Below are positions 1 through 10,677 of a stretch of DNA of 40,849 nt, piece after piece. Under the pieces are notes generated by a model. That model was not told the DNA's origin. It ran no database searches and saw nothing but the letters and a program-made list of their open reading frames with translations. Positions within the stretch are counted from its first letter, which is position 1. Every line of letters begins with the position of its first letter. Both the position numbers and the translations under genes were made by a program. Source of the stretch: Bipalium vagum (taxonomy: Eukaryota > Platyhelminthes > Tricladida > Geoplanidae); NCBI GenBank assembly GCA_037834085.1, contig JBBMKC010021410.1, positions 1 to 40,849 on the forward strand, given 5' to 3'.

Positions 1-620
1 ATATATCATTATAATATTAATTTCTATTTATCATAGAGTATAACGTAACATAATTAATATATTTGAACTATTTAAATACACTAATAAATTGAGATTATTA
101 AATATTTTACAACCTAAAATAATATAAAATCTAAAATTAAAAAAATATTTAAATTAAATCAATAAATTTAATTAAAAATCAAATTATTTATAAATTATTT
201 ATTTTAAATCAAGTTTTAAAAATAAATAAACCTTATAGTCTAGAATCCTTTGATATTATTATCAGCTAAATGATAAAATACAGCTATTGATTAAATTTTT
301 TAAAATTTACCTATAGATTAATCAATTATATTTTTATTGAATAAATAAATTATTTATCATTTTTAACAAATAATGTTATTTCTACTATTGTTTTTTTAAT
401 TTTCGAGATCAAGGGTTAATTTTTATTTTACGTTTGTTTTAAAAATAAAAAAAATTTTTAAAAATTTTTTTTGCCTTTCAATTATTCTTCCGAATTTCTT
501 GGTCCATTATTTATTTAAATTGGATGGTGACGGACTTCTTAACTCTGTATTCTTTGTAATTTTTTGATTGTTTAATTCAATTGAAATATTCGTTATCAGT
601 AATAAACTAAATTTTCACAG
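1..620. other. AT-rich stretch, probable TBCK intron
   Basis: Very AT-rich sequence with no convincing coding frame. It ends at a TTTTCACAG acceptor (AG at 619-620) that opens the TBCK exon, so it is probably the intron upstream of that exon. A short open stretch around 515-552 followed by a GTAATT donor resembles the segment before the TBC domain only weakly. I do not call it an exon. Confidence 0.5.
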
Positions 621-3600
621 ATCACAACCAGTTTGGGTCAAGGAGACGGATTTTGAGTACCAGTTACGACGGGTTGTCCGGTTCAAGAGACTGCTAAATG
701 GATATCCATTGACAGAAAGATCTCTTCTCCAAGAAGCCTCATACGACATTCCACCATTACTGCGTGCCGATATCTGGCCATTACTATTGGGTGTGGATAC
801 GAAAACCGCCAAAATTCGGTACATGGAAGTGCAGGACATGTTTTTGGAAGACAAGGCTGCTTCTCAAATAACTGTAGATCTTCCACGGTGCCATTCGTAC
901 GATGAGTTTATCGTGTCAAGCTCGGGACAGGAAAAGCTTTCACGCATTTTGCATGCGTGGCTTTTGCACCATCCCTATTTGGAATATACACAAGGAATGG
1001 ACTCACTTTGTGCCGTTTTTGTTCGATTACTTTTCAATCAAGAATCCATTGCTTTCGGATGTCTAGAAGCGTTTGTGAATAAATTCATGCGTGGTCTCTT
1101 TTGCAAGAGCCACGGTCAAGCCCTGAATGAATACTGCCAAGTTCTCCAGCAATTATTGGCTTTTCACAAGCCCCATCTCAGTCAAGTAATCAATATTTTC
1201 TCCATTACAGGCTTCACTGCCAGCTGGATCTATACAGGATTTGCTCATTCTCTTTCCCTGGACAAAACTCTGCGATTGTGGGACACAGTGATTCTCGGTA
1301 AATTGAGTGAAATTTTTGTTTATTAACTATTGAGTAATTTTTCTAAATTAGATTTATAAAATTCATTCTGTTTCCCTATCACCTGTTTTTCATTCTGTTT
1401 TTTATAATCTCGGGAAATCGTACAAGTTATTTGGTAAATAAAAGAACAATCGACTTTTTCCTTCAGTAAAATAAATTTTTCAAATCGATAAATTTTTTAA
1501 AAATCTTTTGTTGTCATATCTTTACCATAAACTAAGTTGTAACAACCGGTCTTCAGGCTTCCAATTTAATTTCGGATTTTTTCACTATGATTATTATCAA
1601 GTCATAAACTTCCTTTGAATATTTTAATTTAATGGAAATTCTAATGCTTCATTTCAATTCACGAATTTCTCTGCCACAAGAATTTTTTACCTTTGAAAAT
1701 TTACTCATTTAAATTAATTTAAACTGGTTTGAATTTTATTATAAAAAATGTTATTAATCAATTTTAATATTTTTTGAATCACTAATTCTTTTTTATAATG
1801 AAATACATCAATTGAATAATGAAAATAACAAGTAAAAGATTAAAAAATTTAAATCTTCACTGATTAATGGATATTTTTGAAAATCCGTTTTCGAACACTC
1901 AACAAACAATTGAGGATATTGTTGATTTCTTAATATCTTAATAATAATAAACAGCTGATATTAATAAATAAAAATAACATTTTTCTGAACCCTTTAAGGA
2001 GAACCGTCATTTTTGATGATGATTTTTATTGCTTTACTTGGACATCTCGATCAAGAATCGGCTTTTTCGACCCAAGCCTCAGAACACGTTTTCAGTATCC
2101 TGTCAAATTTGCAAGAATTCGATCTGGATCGCTGTCGATCCGAAGCTATTGAATTGGCTCGGAAGACTCCGTCTAGCATAACGTACCGTAGTATGGCGGC
2201 AGATTCGAAAGTTGTTGCCAAATGTGTGGATCCTCAAAATAATTGTATATCGCCAAAAATATCTTTCGATGATTTTCTGGTATTATTGGGAGAATCTGCA
2301 ACCATTCCTAGCGACTCTGTTCCCAGTCCGTTTTGTTTTAATGCTCACCAATTGGAACCACCAGTTCTTATTGATTTGCGATTGAGAGATAACTTTCAAA
2401 AGTAATTATATTTTGTTTTTCTATATTTTTTCTATACTTATCGATTTAAAAACTATAATAATAATAATAATAATAATAACAATAATAAATCAATAATTTT
2501 TGTTATTAAATCATTTTTTGTAGTTTAAAAATTGGAAAAGGCGGAAATTTTTAAGAATTCTTTAATTATTGATTTGTGATGAAACCTCTAGAGAAATCCC
2601 TATTATGTAACAGCGAATATTTTGTTTGGTTCGCACATCGCACCAATTTCTCCTTCCCTCCAAACTCCTAATAAGTTGTCATCATCCGGGAAAGCATAAC
2701 TTTTATTTCCTGTTTCAGTGTTAAGATATTTATTAGCTTCATATTTTGTGCTAGGAAACAATTTTTTAATAAATCATCAATTTCAATAATGCTCGATTTG
2801 ACAGTTTTTTCAATATTAAAATCCGATGATCCTTTTGTAGGAATATATATCTTTGTATGATTCCTACAATTGACTATTGTGAATTTAGACACCTGAATCC
2901 GAGAAAATTTAATAAAATATATCGCGTCTTCTAAAAAAATTGTCTTAAACACATCATTAAATTTTTTTATGTAATTCTCGTCAATATTATCAATTTAAAA
3001 ATTTAATTGTAGCTTTCTGTGATAAACTTTAAAGTATCGATTGACACCTGCATTTGGAGGCTGTAAGAATCCAGTTATGTTCAGTGGCAAAAAAAATCTG
3101 TTAGGCGAAGATTATATAGCCTTGTGACATTTAGCATTGTCAAGCATTAATATATTCTTTCTATGTTGTTTCTTCATTTCAAATTAAACAGTTTAGCATA
3201 AGAAATAAATTCTTTGTTTGTTACCAACAATTTTTTCTCCTGAACTTTTGGGGTAAAATTGTTAACTCTTCATGCGTTTTTTTTAATCTTGTAATCGAAA
3301 ATCCTTGATTTGCTTCTTCATTAATGGATAAAATTATGCGTTTTCCCGCCACTGCTATTTTAAAATTTGCATCTAATTAGAGGTTTTCATAAACAATTTT
3401 CCTAAGAGTATTACATGATTTACAAATTTATTTTATTTAGGAATTCAAATTTGTAACAGTAGTAATTTTATCAATAACTACCCTGTTCTTTAATTAGTTG
3501 TATTATCTGAAATTTCTATTGGTTAGAATTTTAAAATATAATTATTTAAATATCAAATTTTTGATTATTTACATTTTTTTGGAATTCATTTCTGCGAGAT

Positions 3601-4065
3601 TTTATTTATTTTTTAGCTGTTAATTTTCCAAAATTTTATCAAATTATTCAAAGATCAAGCGATCTTTTGGTATTAGTTTTTAAACTAAGGAAAATGATAA
3701 TAATATATTTAAACGAGATAATTTTTCAAACTTTTTTTATTACCTTCCATTAATTATCAAAGGAGAATGTCAATTTTTTACTGATTTTTTGTAGAGGTAG
3801 CATCTCCGGGAGTATTCACTTGCCTATATACTCTGCGTCACCTAGCACCACTTTTATTGAATTAGACGCCCATCAAATTCAGCCAATAATAAGCGAGAAC
3901 AAATCACGATTCAAGGTCATTATCGGTACTGTCGATGACAGTGTGTGCGATATGGTGGCAAAGATTTTCGTCAATACTTACAATTTACCATATGTGTGCA
4001 TTTTGAAAGGCGGCATCAAAGCAGTCCACGATAAAAGGCCTGATTTGTTGGTAGTTACGCACTGA
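621..4065 (+). CDS. TBCK: TBC domain-containing protein kinase-like, C-terminal part
   Basis: Three exons, 621-1297, 1999-2401 and 3795-4065, join in frame to about 449 residues ending in TGA. The first exon is a Rab-GAP TBC domain. It has the arginine-finger segment DIPPLLRADIW and the glutamine-finger segment YTQGMDSL, plus the family string VDLPRCHSYDE. The last two exons give the rhodanese-like domain (VLIDLRLRDNFQ, then GSISGSIHLPIY), with no catalytic cysteine, as is usual in TBCK. Intron donors are GTAAAT (1298) and GTAATT (2402); acceptors are TTTAAG and TTGTAG. Vertebrate TBCK is about 890 residues with an N-terminal pseudokinase domain, which must lie upstream of the window. Family members act on Rab traffic and TOR signalling and join the FERRY endosomal complex. 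The identity is secure from the TBC plus rhodanese order; only the 5' part is missing. Confidence 0.9.
1298..1998 (+). other. TBCK intron, 701 bases
   Basis: AT-rich intron between the TBC exon and the rhodanese exon, with a GTAAAT donor and a CCTTTAAG acceptor. The join restores the family string LGEPSF (LGNSSF in vertebrates). I see no gene or repeat family inside. Confidence 0.75.
2457..2490. repeat. AAT microsatellite
   Basis: Short run of ATA/AAT triplets inside the last TBCK intron. Confidence 0.8.
2660..3300 (-). mobile_element. pogo/Tigger transposase remnant in TBCK intron
   Basis: Read on the minus strand, the segment around 3170-3020 gives LMLDNAKCHK and then FLPLNITGFLQPPNAGVNRY. 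This matches the DDE_1 (pogo/Tigger/CENP-B-like) core, where a DNAPSH motif is followed by LPPNTTSLLQPMDQGVI. Further on, around 2930-2870, comes an alpha-helical tail (EDAIYFIKFSRIQVSKFTIV, then NCRNH) like the family's C-terminal AWxxVxxxTIxNCW region. The segment between 3300 and 3170 fits the middle of the domain poorly. Several frame changes and stops show it is dead. It sits in the 1393-base last intron of TBCK in the opposite orientation and explains most of that intron's length. Confidence 0.7.
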
Positions 4066-5084
4066 GACCACATTAATTTTTTTGTTTTAATATTTATTTT
4101 TCCCATTGATTATGATGCGACAGGCAATAACTGTATATTTCTTGCTTGTTGATGTGATTTCCAAGATTTTTTTTAAATAGAGGTTTTTTGAGTCAGAGAT
4201 TTTTTTAAAGTCAATTGTAAAATGGAATCAACGATATATAGAGCAAATGAAACTATTCTATTCATCATATTACTCCGAAAATAGATTAAAAATTATTCAG
4301 TATTCAAATTTATGAGAATACCCGAAGAATGGAAAAAATATTAATATAAAAGACGTATATAAATTATTTTTCAATTTCAATAATTTTATAATATTAAAGA
4401 TTTTGGATGAAAACTGGAAAATAATTTTATTTGCTACTTAAATATTATTATTATAAATGAAATTAAGTTTAAAATGACAAAGTAAAATTTATATTAGACA
4501 ATTAAATCATTATGGTGATGAAAATGAAATTAAAAATTTGACTTTTTCCGTAATAAATCAGAAAATAAATTTCAATGTTACTCGAGATTCAATATAAACA
4601 ATAATGATAATGAATAATAATTCTATAATTATTATTAAACCTAAACTTAATGGTGTAAGTCTAAAATGTCTTAAATCAGTAATTGAAAGGTTTAATAGAG
4701 ATTTTAAAACATAAGATAAGTCTCTTTGGTGTGTTTTGAAAACCCACTCATTAGAAACATCATTTCTTGTTTCCCATTACGATTCTGTACAGAAGTTGTT
4801 CTTTTGGATAATTTGTTCCTACTATGAATTGACTACTATAGATTTGTAGAGCAGAAAAGATGATTAAAAAATACAAGTAGAAATAAATAAAAATAGTGAA
4901 GTTAAACAAAACAGAAATGAAAAAATTAAGAGAATTTAAGTTACATTCAGTACACGTACAAGGTTTGTAAAATAAGTAATGACACTGATATTTTCCTGCC
5001 AAACTGGCAACACTGTAACTCTGAAAAGTATTCATATGTTTAGTCAAATGGCTAATCAGCAATGAGTTCATCTATCACTGTCAT
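4066..5084. other. Intergenic, no gene seen
   Basis: AT-rich sequence downstream of the TBCK stop. Open frames here, such as 4760-5071 minus, are low-complexity and phenylalanine/tyrosine-rich, and I take them as chance. No RNA gene was recognised. Confidence 0.5.
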
Positions 5085-6175
5085 ATGACTATTATCCAGT
5101 CTCATTTGTCAAGTTCTTGATTTGCGTTTCAAAAATGAGTAAAAACAGTGTCAAGTAATCAAATTTTGTATTAAACTTAGTGAAACTGCTACAGTAAAGT
5201 TTGAAAAATTAAACAGAGCTTGTGGTGACAAATCTTTTACAAGAGCTCAAATGTGTAGATGGTATAAAGCATTTCGGTTCAGGATAACCCTCGTTCTGGA
5301 AGGCCGTTAACATCGAAAAGTGATGAAAATGTTGGGAAAATCAGAGATTTGTTGCTAAGTGATCGACGATTGACTACAAGAATGGTAGAAAAAGAACTGA
5401 ATATGAACCATACCACAGCACATCAAATTTTGAATGAATTAAACATGAGAAATGTTTGTACAAAATTGGCTTCAAAAATTCTTACTTACTGTTCAACAGA
5501 AAGACAACAGAATGGTAATTTTTTGAGATCTCTTTGGAAAAATTGAAAGAGATACTAATTTTCTAAAATACGTTATCACCGATGCCGAATCATGAATTTT
5601 AGAGTTAAACGTTAGAATAAAGAATGGTACACTTCCAATTCACCTCATCCGAAAAAGCCAAGAATGGGAAAACCCAAAGTGAAAGCCATGCTGATTTCTT
5701 TCTTTGATTCCAATGACATTGTTCATAAAGAGTTTTGCCTACAGGACAAAGTGTAAATAAAAATTTTACCTTGTAATACTGGAAAAGAGTCATCCGCATG
5801 AGACCAGCCATCAAAGACAATTGGATGCGCCTTGCCAAACTGCCCTCTAAATTACTGAGTTTCTGATCAGAAAAAACATTCCTGTCGATCTTCAACCACT
5901 TTATTCTCCTGGCTTGAGCCCTTGTGAGTTTTCCCTGTTTCATAAGCTAAAAAGCTACCTCAAAGGATATCTTTTTGGAACAATAAAAACATAAAAGAAA
6001 ATGTTACCGACCAGCTCTTGGACATTCCAGTTTCGGATTTCCAGCGCTGCTATGAGGAGTGGGAAAAATCAAATGAAGTGGTGCGTTGCTTCCCAGGGGA
6101 AATACTTTGAAGGAGATAGAGTTCATATATAAATATATTGTAAATAAGGTGTTATCAAACCAGTCTCATTACTAA
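5085..6175 (+). mobile_element. Decayed mariner transposon
   Basis: A plus-strand mariner transposase can be followed through several frames. First comes IKFCIKLSETATVKFEKLNR (helix-turn-helix start), then SDRRLTTRMVEKELNMNHTT (second helix-turn-helix), KVKAMLISFFDSNDIVHKEF, LYSPGLSPCEF and a C-terminus ending DFQRCYEEWEK and CFPGE. A full transposase of this family has about 345 residues with a DD34D triad. Here the first motif reads ITDAES instead of ITGDET, and the third reads SPCEF instead of APCDF. Many stops and frameshifts add to that, so it is inactive. The exact ends are uncertain. The string CCAGTCTCATT occurs at 5096 and again at 6160 in the same orientation, which would be odd for inverted termini. 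Confidence 0.85.
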
Positions 6176-6947
6176 AATTACAGTCCTTGTATTTATAATT
6201 GTTGGGTTTTTATTAACAAAATAATATTTAAAAATTAAATAAATAAATAATTTTCAAATTATGTATTAAAAATCAATATTATCTTACAAAGGACTTCAAT
6301 GTAATTGGAGCCGAATATTATACCCGATTTTAGAACCAAAGTAAAGTAGTTGTAGACTGCAATCATGTGTGAATGTGGGCAGAAAAGGAGTGCAGTTCAT
6401 TGGCACATATCATCATGATGGATAAGAAATTGATTGATTTTCTTGACTGATAGTATTCGAGACATGATTGTTTTTGGTGTTCCCTTTTATTGAGTTTGAC
6501 GATTTTGTGATACTGTTATCATTGGAATTTTGTGATATAAATAAAATTATTGCTATACTTATTGTTGTTTTTTGGCACCACCTAAGGTTATTAATACAAT
6601 AAATATAGAACAATATTATTTTAATACTTTTTAAAAGTACTCTTTTAATTATTATTCTTAACCTAAATCTAGAGTTCGTGCCTTTGGCAAACCCAACATA
6701 TTTGACAATTTAGTGGTTGGTATCATTGTTATTTGGACCCTTTTTGACCATTTGATAAAGTGTTTATCGTTGTTATCTTGCCAGTTCCATTTGTACATTT
6801 TGATATAAATACACATTATTGTTTTACTGATTGTTGTAAATTGCACTACCTAATAGAATTGAATTCAGTTTAAAATTTGAAATATTAGATATTTGGACAA
6901 TAATAATTGATAATAAATAATTATAATAACAATCATTTAAGTAATAA
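6176..6947. repeat. AT-rich spacer with a diverged direct repeat
   Basis: The segments around 6440-6600 and 6705-6860 share a common order of words (TTTTGATATAAAT, then TTATTG, then ATTGTTGT, then a GCACCACCTAA/GCACTACCTAA end). They look like two diverged copies of one roughly 150-base unit about 260 bases apart. I could not name the repeat. No gene was seen. Confidence 0.4.
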
Positions 6948-8129
6948 AGTAGAAACCTGTTTAATATCACGTCGGATAATATCATGAGCCGTTTAATATC
7001 ATGGTGTACCGAAAACCAATTGCCAACCGGCATGTAAATTTAATGTATTAAACTGTTTTATATTACTTCGGTTAATGTCAAAATACGGGATAATATCACG
7101 CAAAAAACGTGCTACAGTTTATGTATTAAAACCTGATTATATCATCTTTTTCGTATTGTTTTAATAATACATATTTGGAATAATTTTTAATTAATGAAAT
7201 TATACAAGTTTATTATCTTTTGTTAATTTATTTATCAAAATAAATTATTTTGTTAATATTTATAATTTATAATTTTATTCTTAAAATGAGTGAAAAAAGA
7301 AAACGTATAGGCATTACATATACATAATAAAAAATATTGCGCCCTGTAACAATTCGACAAAAATATCTTTTTCAGCAGTTGCAAAGAAATTTAATGTTGA
7401 TCCATCAACAGTAAGTAAGATATTTAAAAATGAGGACAAATTAGCTAAATTAGTTTAAAACGGTGGTGCTTTGGCTGTTAATTTGCCTATTAGTGGTGAA
7501 GTTTTGCTCATAAATGTGAACTAAATACCAGGGATTTAAATATTAATTATTTTTCTGCTGAAAAATGCAACAGTATAGTCTGTAAAAGATATGGTGAAAA
7601 AGTTGATGCTAAAATTTCAGTTACCAGTCAATGGTCATCTACAGTTTTAACTGAATTATTACTGAGATATAAACCAGGTGTATATAAAACACAGATGAAG
7701 CAGGAATTTACATTATACTCACTTTTAAAGAGAGTCAACTGTCTGGTGGAAAAATATCTAAGGACTGCATAACAGCGTTGATCTGTGCTAGCAAGAATGG
7801 TGAAAATCACACTCTTTTGGTGATTTGTAAATCAAAAAATCCAAGCTGTTTTCGTGATATAAATGAATTTCATATTTCTTACTATAATAATTGTATTGCA
7901 TTAATGACCTCTGACCTTTGAAAGTTGACTTCGTCAATGGAATAGGGAACATGCTTTCGATTCTATACAAAATATTTATCAGTTAGTATAAAAAAACAAA
8001 ACATTAATCTTATATCGGTTATTATCCCGAAACATGATATTAACCATTGTCCTTTTAATTTCATGACTAGTTTATTATTATTGTTTTCTGTGGAACGGAT
8101 GACATGATATATTAAGCGGGTTCGACTGT
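6948..8129 (+). mobile_element. Tigger (pogo superfamily) transposon, decayed
   Basis: Terminal inverted repeats are visible. The left end reads GTAGAAACCTGTTTAATATC; the complement of the right end reads CAGTCGAACCCGCTTAATAT. A start at 7286 (MSEKRKRIGITYT) and nearby text match the pogo helix-turn-helix. NTDEAGIYF near 7690 is the first catalytic aspartate motif, and a GKSKNPRCF-like segment follows near 7830. The element is about 1.2 kb, roughly half of a full Tigger, with many stops and with most of the C-terminal DDE half missing. Copies of ATAATATCA and its complement recur near both ends and are probably subterminal binding repeats. Confidence 0.75.
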
Positions 8130-8236
8130 ATAAAATTTTGAAAACTTATAATTAGCTATTTTCCCAAAAAAATACATTGATTTTGCATGATAAAATAATT
8201 AATTACTCTCCTCAATTTAAAAAAATTGAGATGAGC

Positions 8237-8918
8237 TGTTGGTAGAGACTCCAGGTTTCAATATTGATCAATAGGAGAGGAGAGACAGTGTTCGACATTC
8301 CTAGTGCTTGTGAGACAGCAGTAGCTGTTAGGTGTGTTCATTTGTTTATGGAGAAAGTAAAATTGAGAATTAATTGAAGTTAACTGAAAATTGAATTGAC
8401 GTTGAAAATTGAAGCTACGTGGAGAAACGCTCACAAACAAACTGCAAAGGCTGTCACTCACACGCAAAAAACTGCAAGGCAATCTCTAACTCAATCACTC
8501 CTCTTAATTACAAAGCTGTGCCAGGGAAAACCCTGGTCAGCAAAAAAAAATTATCGAAATCATACCTGATAATTTTCTGAGCGAAAAATAATGAAATGCA
8601 TTTCAGAGTTGATTTAGAGTCTCTGGTTGGCCAGTTAAGCTGTCAATCATGACGTACTTACTATATTTAATTATTTCTAAAAATAGATAAAATTTCTAAA
8701 ATTTTCTAAAAAAATTTAATTTAGGAATTTTATGGTGACAACAATCAGTAGTTGTTCCTAAAATAATATTTAAAATTCAATTTTTTAAAATTTAGTTAAT
8801 TAATTTAAATTAATAATTAAATTACATGATTTAAATAAGCCAGCACATATTTAATCTTTATTTTTCGCCAAAATTTTTAATTACAGAAGTTTTTAAAGAT
8901 GGGAGTCGAACCTCAACA
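8237..8918 (-). repeat. LTR-like repeat, copy A
   Basis: One of three related 590-690 base repeats in this window. Read on the minus strand it starts TGTTGAGGTTCGACTCCC and ends in CAACA, as a long terminal repeat would. A shared block around 8612-8660 (TCTCTGGTTGGCCAGTTAAG and following bases) is nearly identical in all three copies. The 3' third differs more from the other two. No internal coding region adjoins it, so it is best read as an old solo LTR. The superfamily is not assignable. Confidence 0.5.
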
Positions 8919-9568
8919 ATAGTATAGAATTACATATTAAGCATTTTTTATAGAATTTTCATTAAAAATTATTCAGAGCTATATAAATATTTTTATTTAA
9001 TTAATTTAAAATCAAGGAAACCAAAATATTAAAAAAATTTTCAAAAATTCAAATTTTTGAAATATTTTAGAAGAAATTCAGGACTATTGACAAAGTCCTG
9101 GAGAGAAAGTATGTTCTCAAGAAGAGATTTAAGTCACAGAACTATTTTTTAATGAACTAAATGAAAACAAGAAAGTAAACCGAGTATAAAAACATACCTC
9201 CTATTCGAGTTGTGATCGTAGGTCGCTACAACAACGAATTAACTACCACAATACCACAGTTGATCCAGAATTCTTTTACACAAAGAATCATTTAAACATG
9301 GTTTTGTCAGCAAGATTCCAATATAAGAAATAAAATGATTTATATAACCCTGGAATAATTATTTCTAGTTTTATATTATTTTATATTTTTTATATTATTA
9401 CGATTATATGGATTCTCGTGTATGTATCGTCGGTGTAAATAAAAATTTATTGACGTAAAAAAGATTTCGTGTTCCGAAATAGGTACTCAGAAAACCTTAA
9501 TTATTTGTTTTCCTTTTTTTAAATTATTTTAATTATGTTTGGTTGGCCAAAGGCACAAAACCTGATAG

Positions 9569-9572
<4 letters not shown>
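8919..9572. other. AT-rich, no gene; TATA-like site near 9186
   Basis: No coding frame recognised. GTATAAAAAC near 9184 is a TATA-like box followed by a less AT-rich stretch (9195-9300), which may belong to an unidentified repeat or promoter. Confidence 0.3.

Positions 9573-9646
<74 letters not shown>
9573..9646. repeat. TAA microsatellite
   Basis: About 24 nearly perfect TAA triplets directly upstream of the stem-loop cluster. Confidence 0.95.
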
Positions 9647-9647
<1 letters not shown>

Positions 9648-9674
9648 GGACTATTGAAATTAACTTTTCTTCTG

Positions 9675-9795
9675 TCTAACTTTATCTTGGCGTGGAGATA
9701 AAGTTAGAAATAAAGGGCTATTGATTGAAATAACCGTCTCAAATCGTAGGGATTGGTGATCGTAGACCAATCTCTACGACTATATAAAGAGACGG
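9675..9795. promoter_or_regulatory. Two stem-loops and a TATA box
   Basis: TCTAACTTTATCT at 9675-9687 is perfectly complementary to 9696-9708 across an 8-base loop. A second stem, TCGTAGGGATTGGT at 9744-9757, pairs with 9766-9779 (13 of 14) across another 8-base loop. CCGTCTC at 9734-9740 pairs with GAGACGG at 9789-9795 and encloses the second hairpin. A TATATAAAG box lies at 9781-9789 inside this outer stem. The layout looks like a promoter with palindromic operators or a structured RNA, perhaps part of an old retroelement terminal region. No gene follows that I can name. Confidence 0.5.
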
Positions 9796-10677
9796 ACATT
9801 CCCAGAAATTTGCCCAGCGGACAGCATAATTTTCAAATTGAAAAGTATTCACAGAATCATTTCAAAGGAGGACTATTCTTTAATTTTTTATGCCGACGAT
9901 GATATCGCAAAAGGATTTACTAAGGGGACCCATCGAGTTTGGGAATTCATAGGTGACCTGTAAAGGACCAAGAGGACGACTTGGGACCCCTTGTCGCTCC
10001 TGGTGAGATTGTTTCATTTGGTTATCTCTCAAACTCTTTTCTTTGTGATGATTTTTCTCGCCCTTTTCCTTAAAACTATTTAATTGTATTATCCTTATTA
10101 TTCATTTTTTGTGATTAATTACCTTTCAGCAATGTATTAGTGACGATATTGACTTGATTTTTAATTTGGTGTTGAGACTATTTTACTTTTGGGTGATTAA
10201 CAGATATTGGAGTGATTTTGTTGTTTCATCAGGCTCTTGTTAAATTTATAATAAAGTTTTTTAGCGATTGTTTTGATTAGATTTTTAGATGCGGATAAAA
10301 TATTATTGTGGGAGTTTTGATTCACTAAGAGAGCGGATAAAGTTTTATTGTGCAGTTTTGATTCAAATTGAGTTTAACTTTGTGTAATGACAATATAATT
10401 ACAAATACAACATAGTATAGTAAGGAGTTATTGATCGACGAGCAAAAGTTACTTTGACATGGTATAATAGTAACAATTACTTGTATTTAAAAAAATATCA
10501 AATTTTTAAATAGTACTTCTTTAAAAAATACGTTTATTATATTATGCCTTCGATGTTATTAAACATTATGTTGTTAACCAATATGAGTTCAATTTCATAA
10601 ATTTTTAAGACTAAATTTATGGTTTGAACAACAACAAAAATACTTAATGAAAAGTCGAAATTTTTTTTAATTAAAAA
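9796..10677. other. No gene recognised
   Basis: 9800-10010 is less AT-rich than its surroundings and lies just downstream of the TATA box, but no frame stays open with recognisable content. The rest is AT-rich spacer. Confidence 0.4.

Noticed and set aside
615-886. Minus-strand open frames over the TBC exon
   Set aside because: Shadows of the TBCK exon, whose plus-strand frame matches a known family.
2013-2015. Translation start of a separate gene at the rhodanese segment
   Set aside because: The frame continues upstream to an acceptor and joins the TBC exon in phase, so it is an internal TBCK exon.
4760-5071. 103-residue minus-strand frame
   Set aside because: Low-complexity aromatic composition, no motif, no splice context, next to a decayed mariner.
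8909-8923. Primer-binding site complementary to a tRNA 3' end
   Set aside because: It reads like a T-arm complement, but the spacing from TGG to the T loop is too short for a real tRNA 3' end, and it lies inside the repeat terminus.
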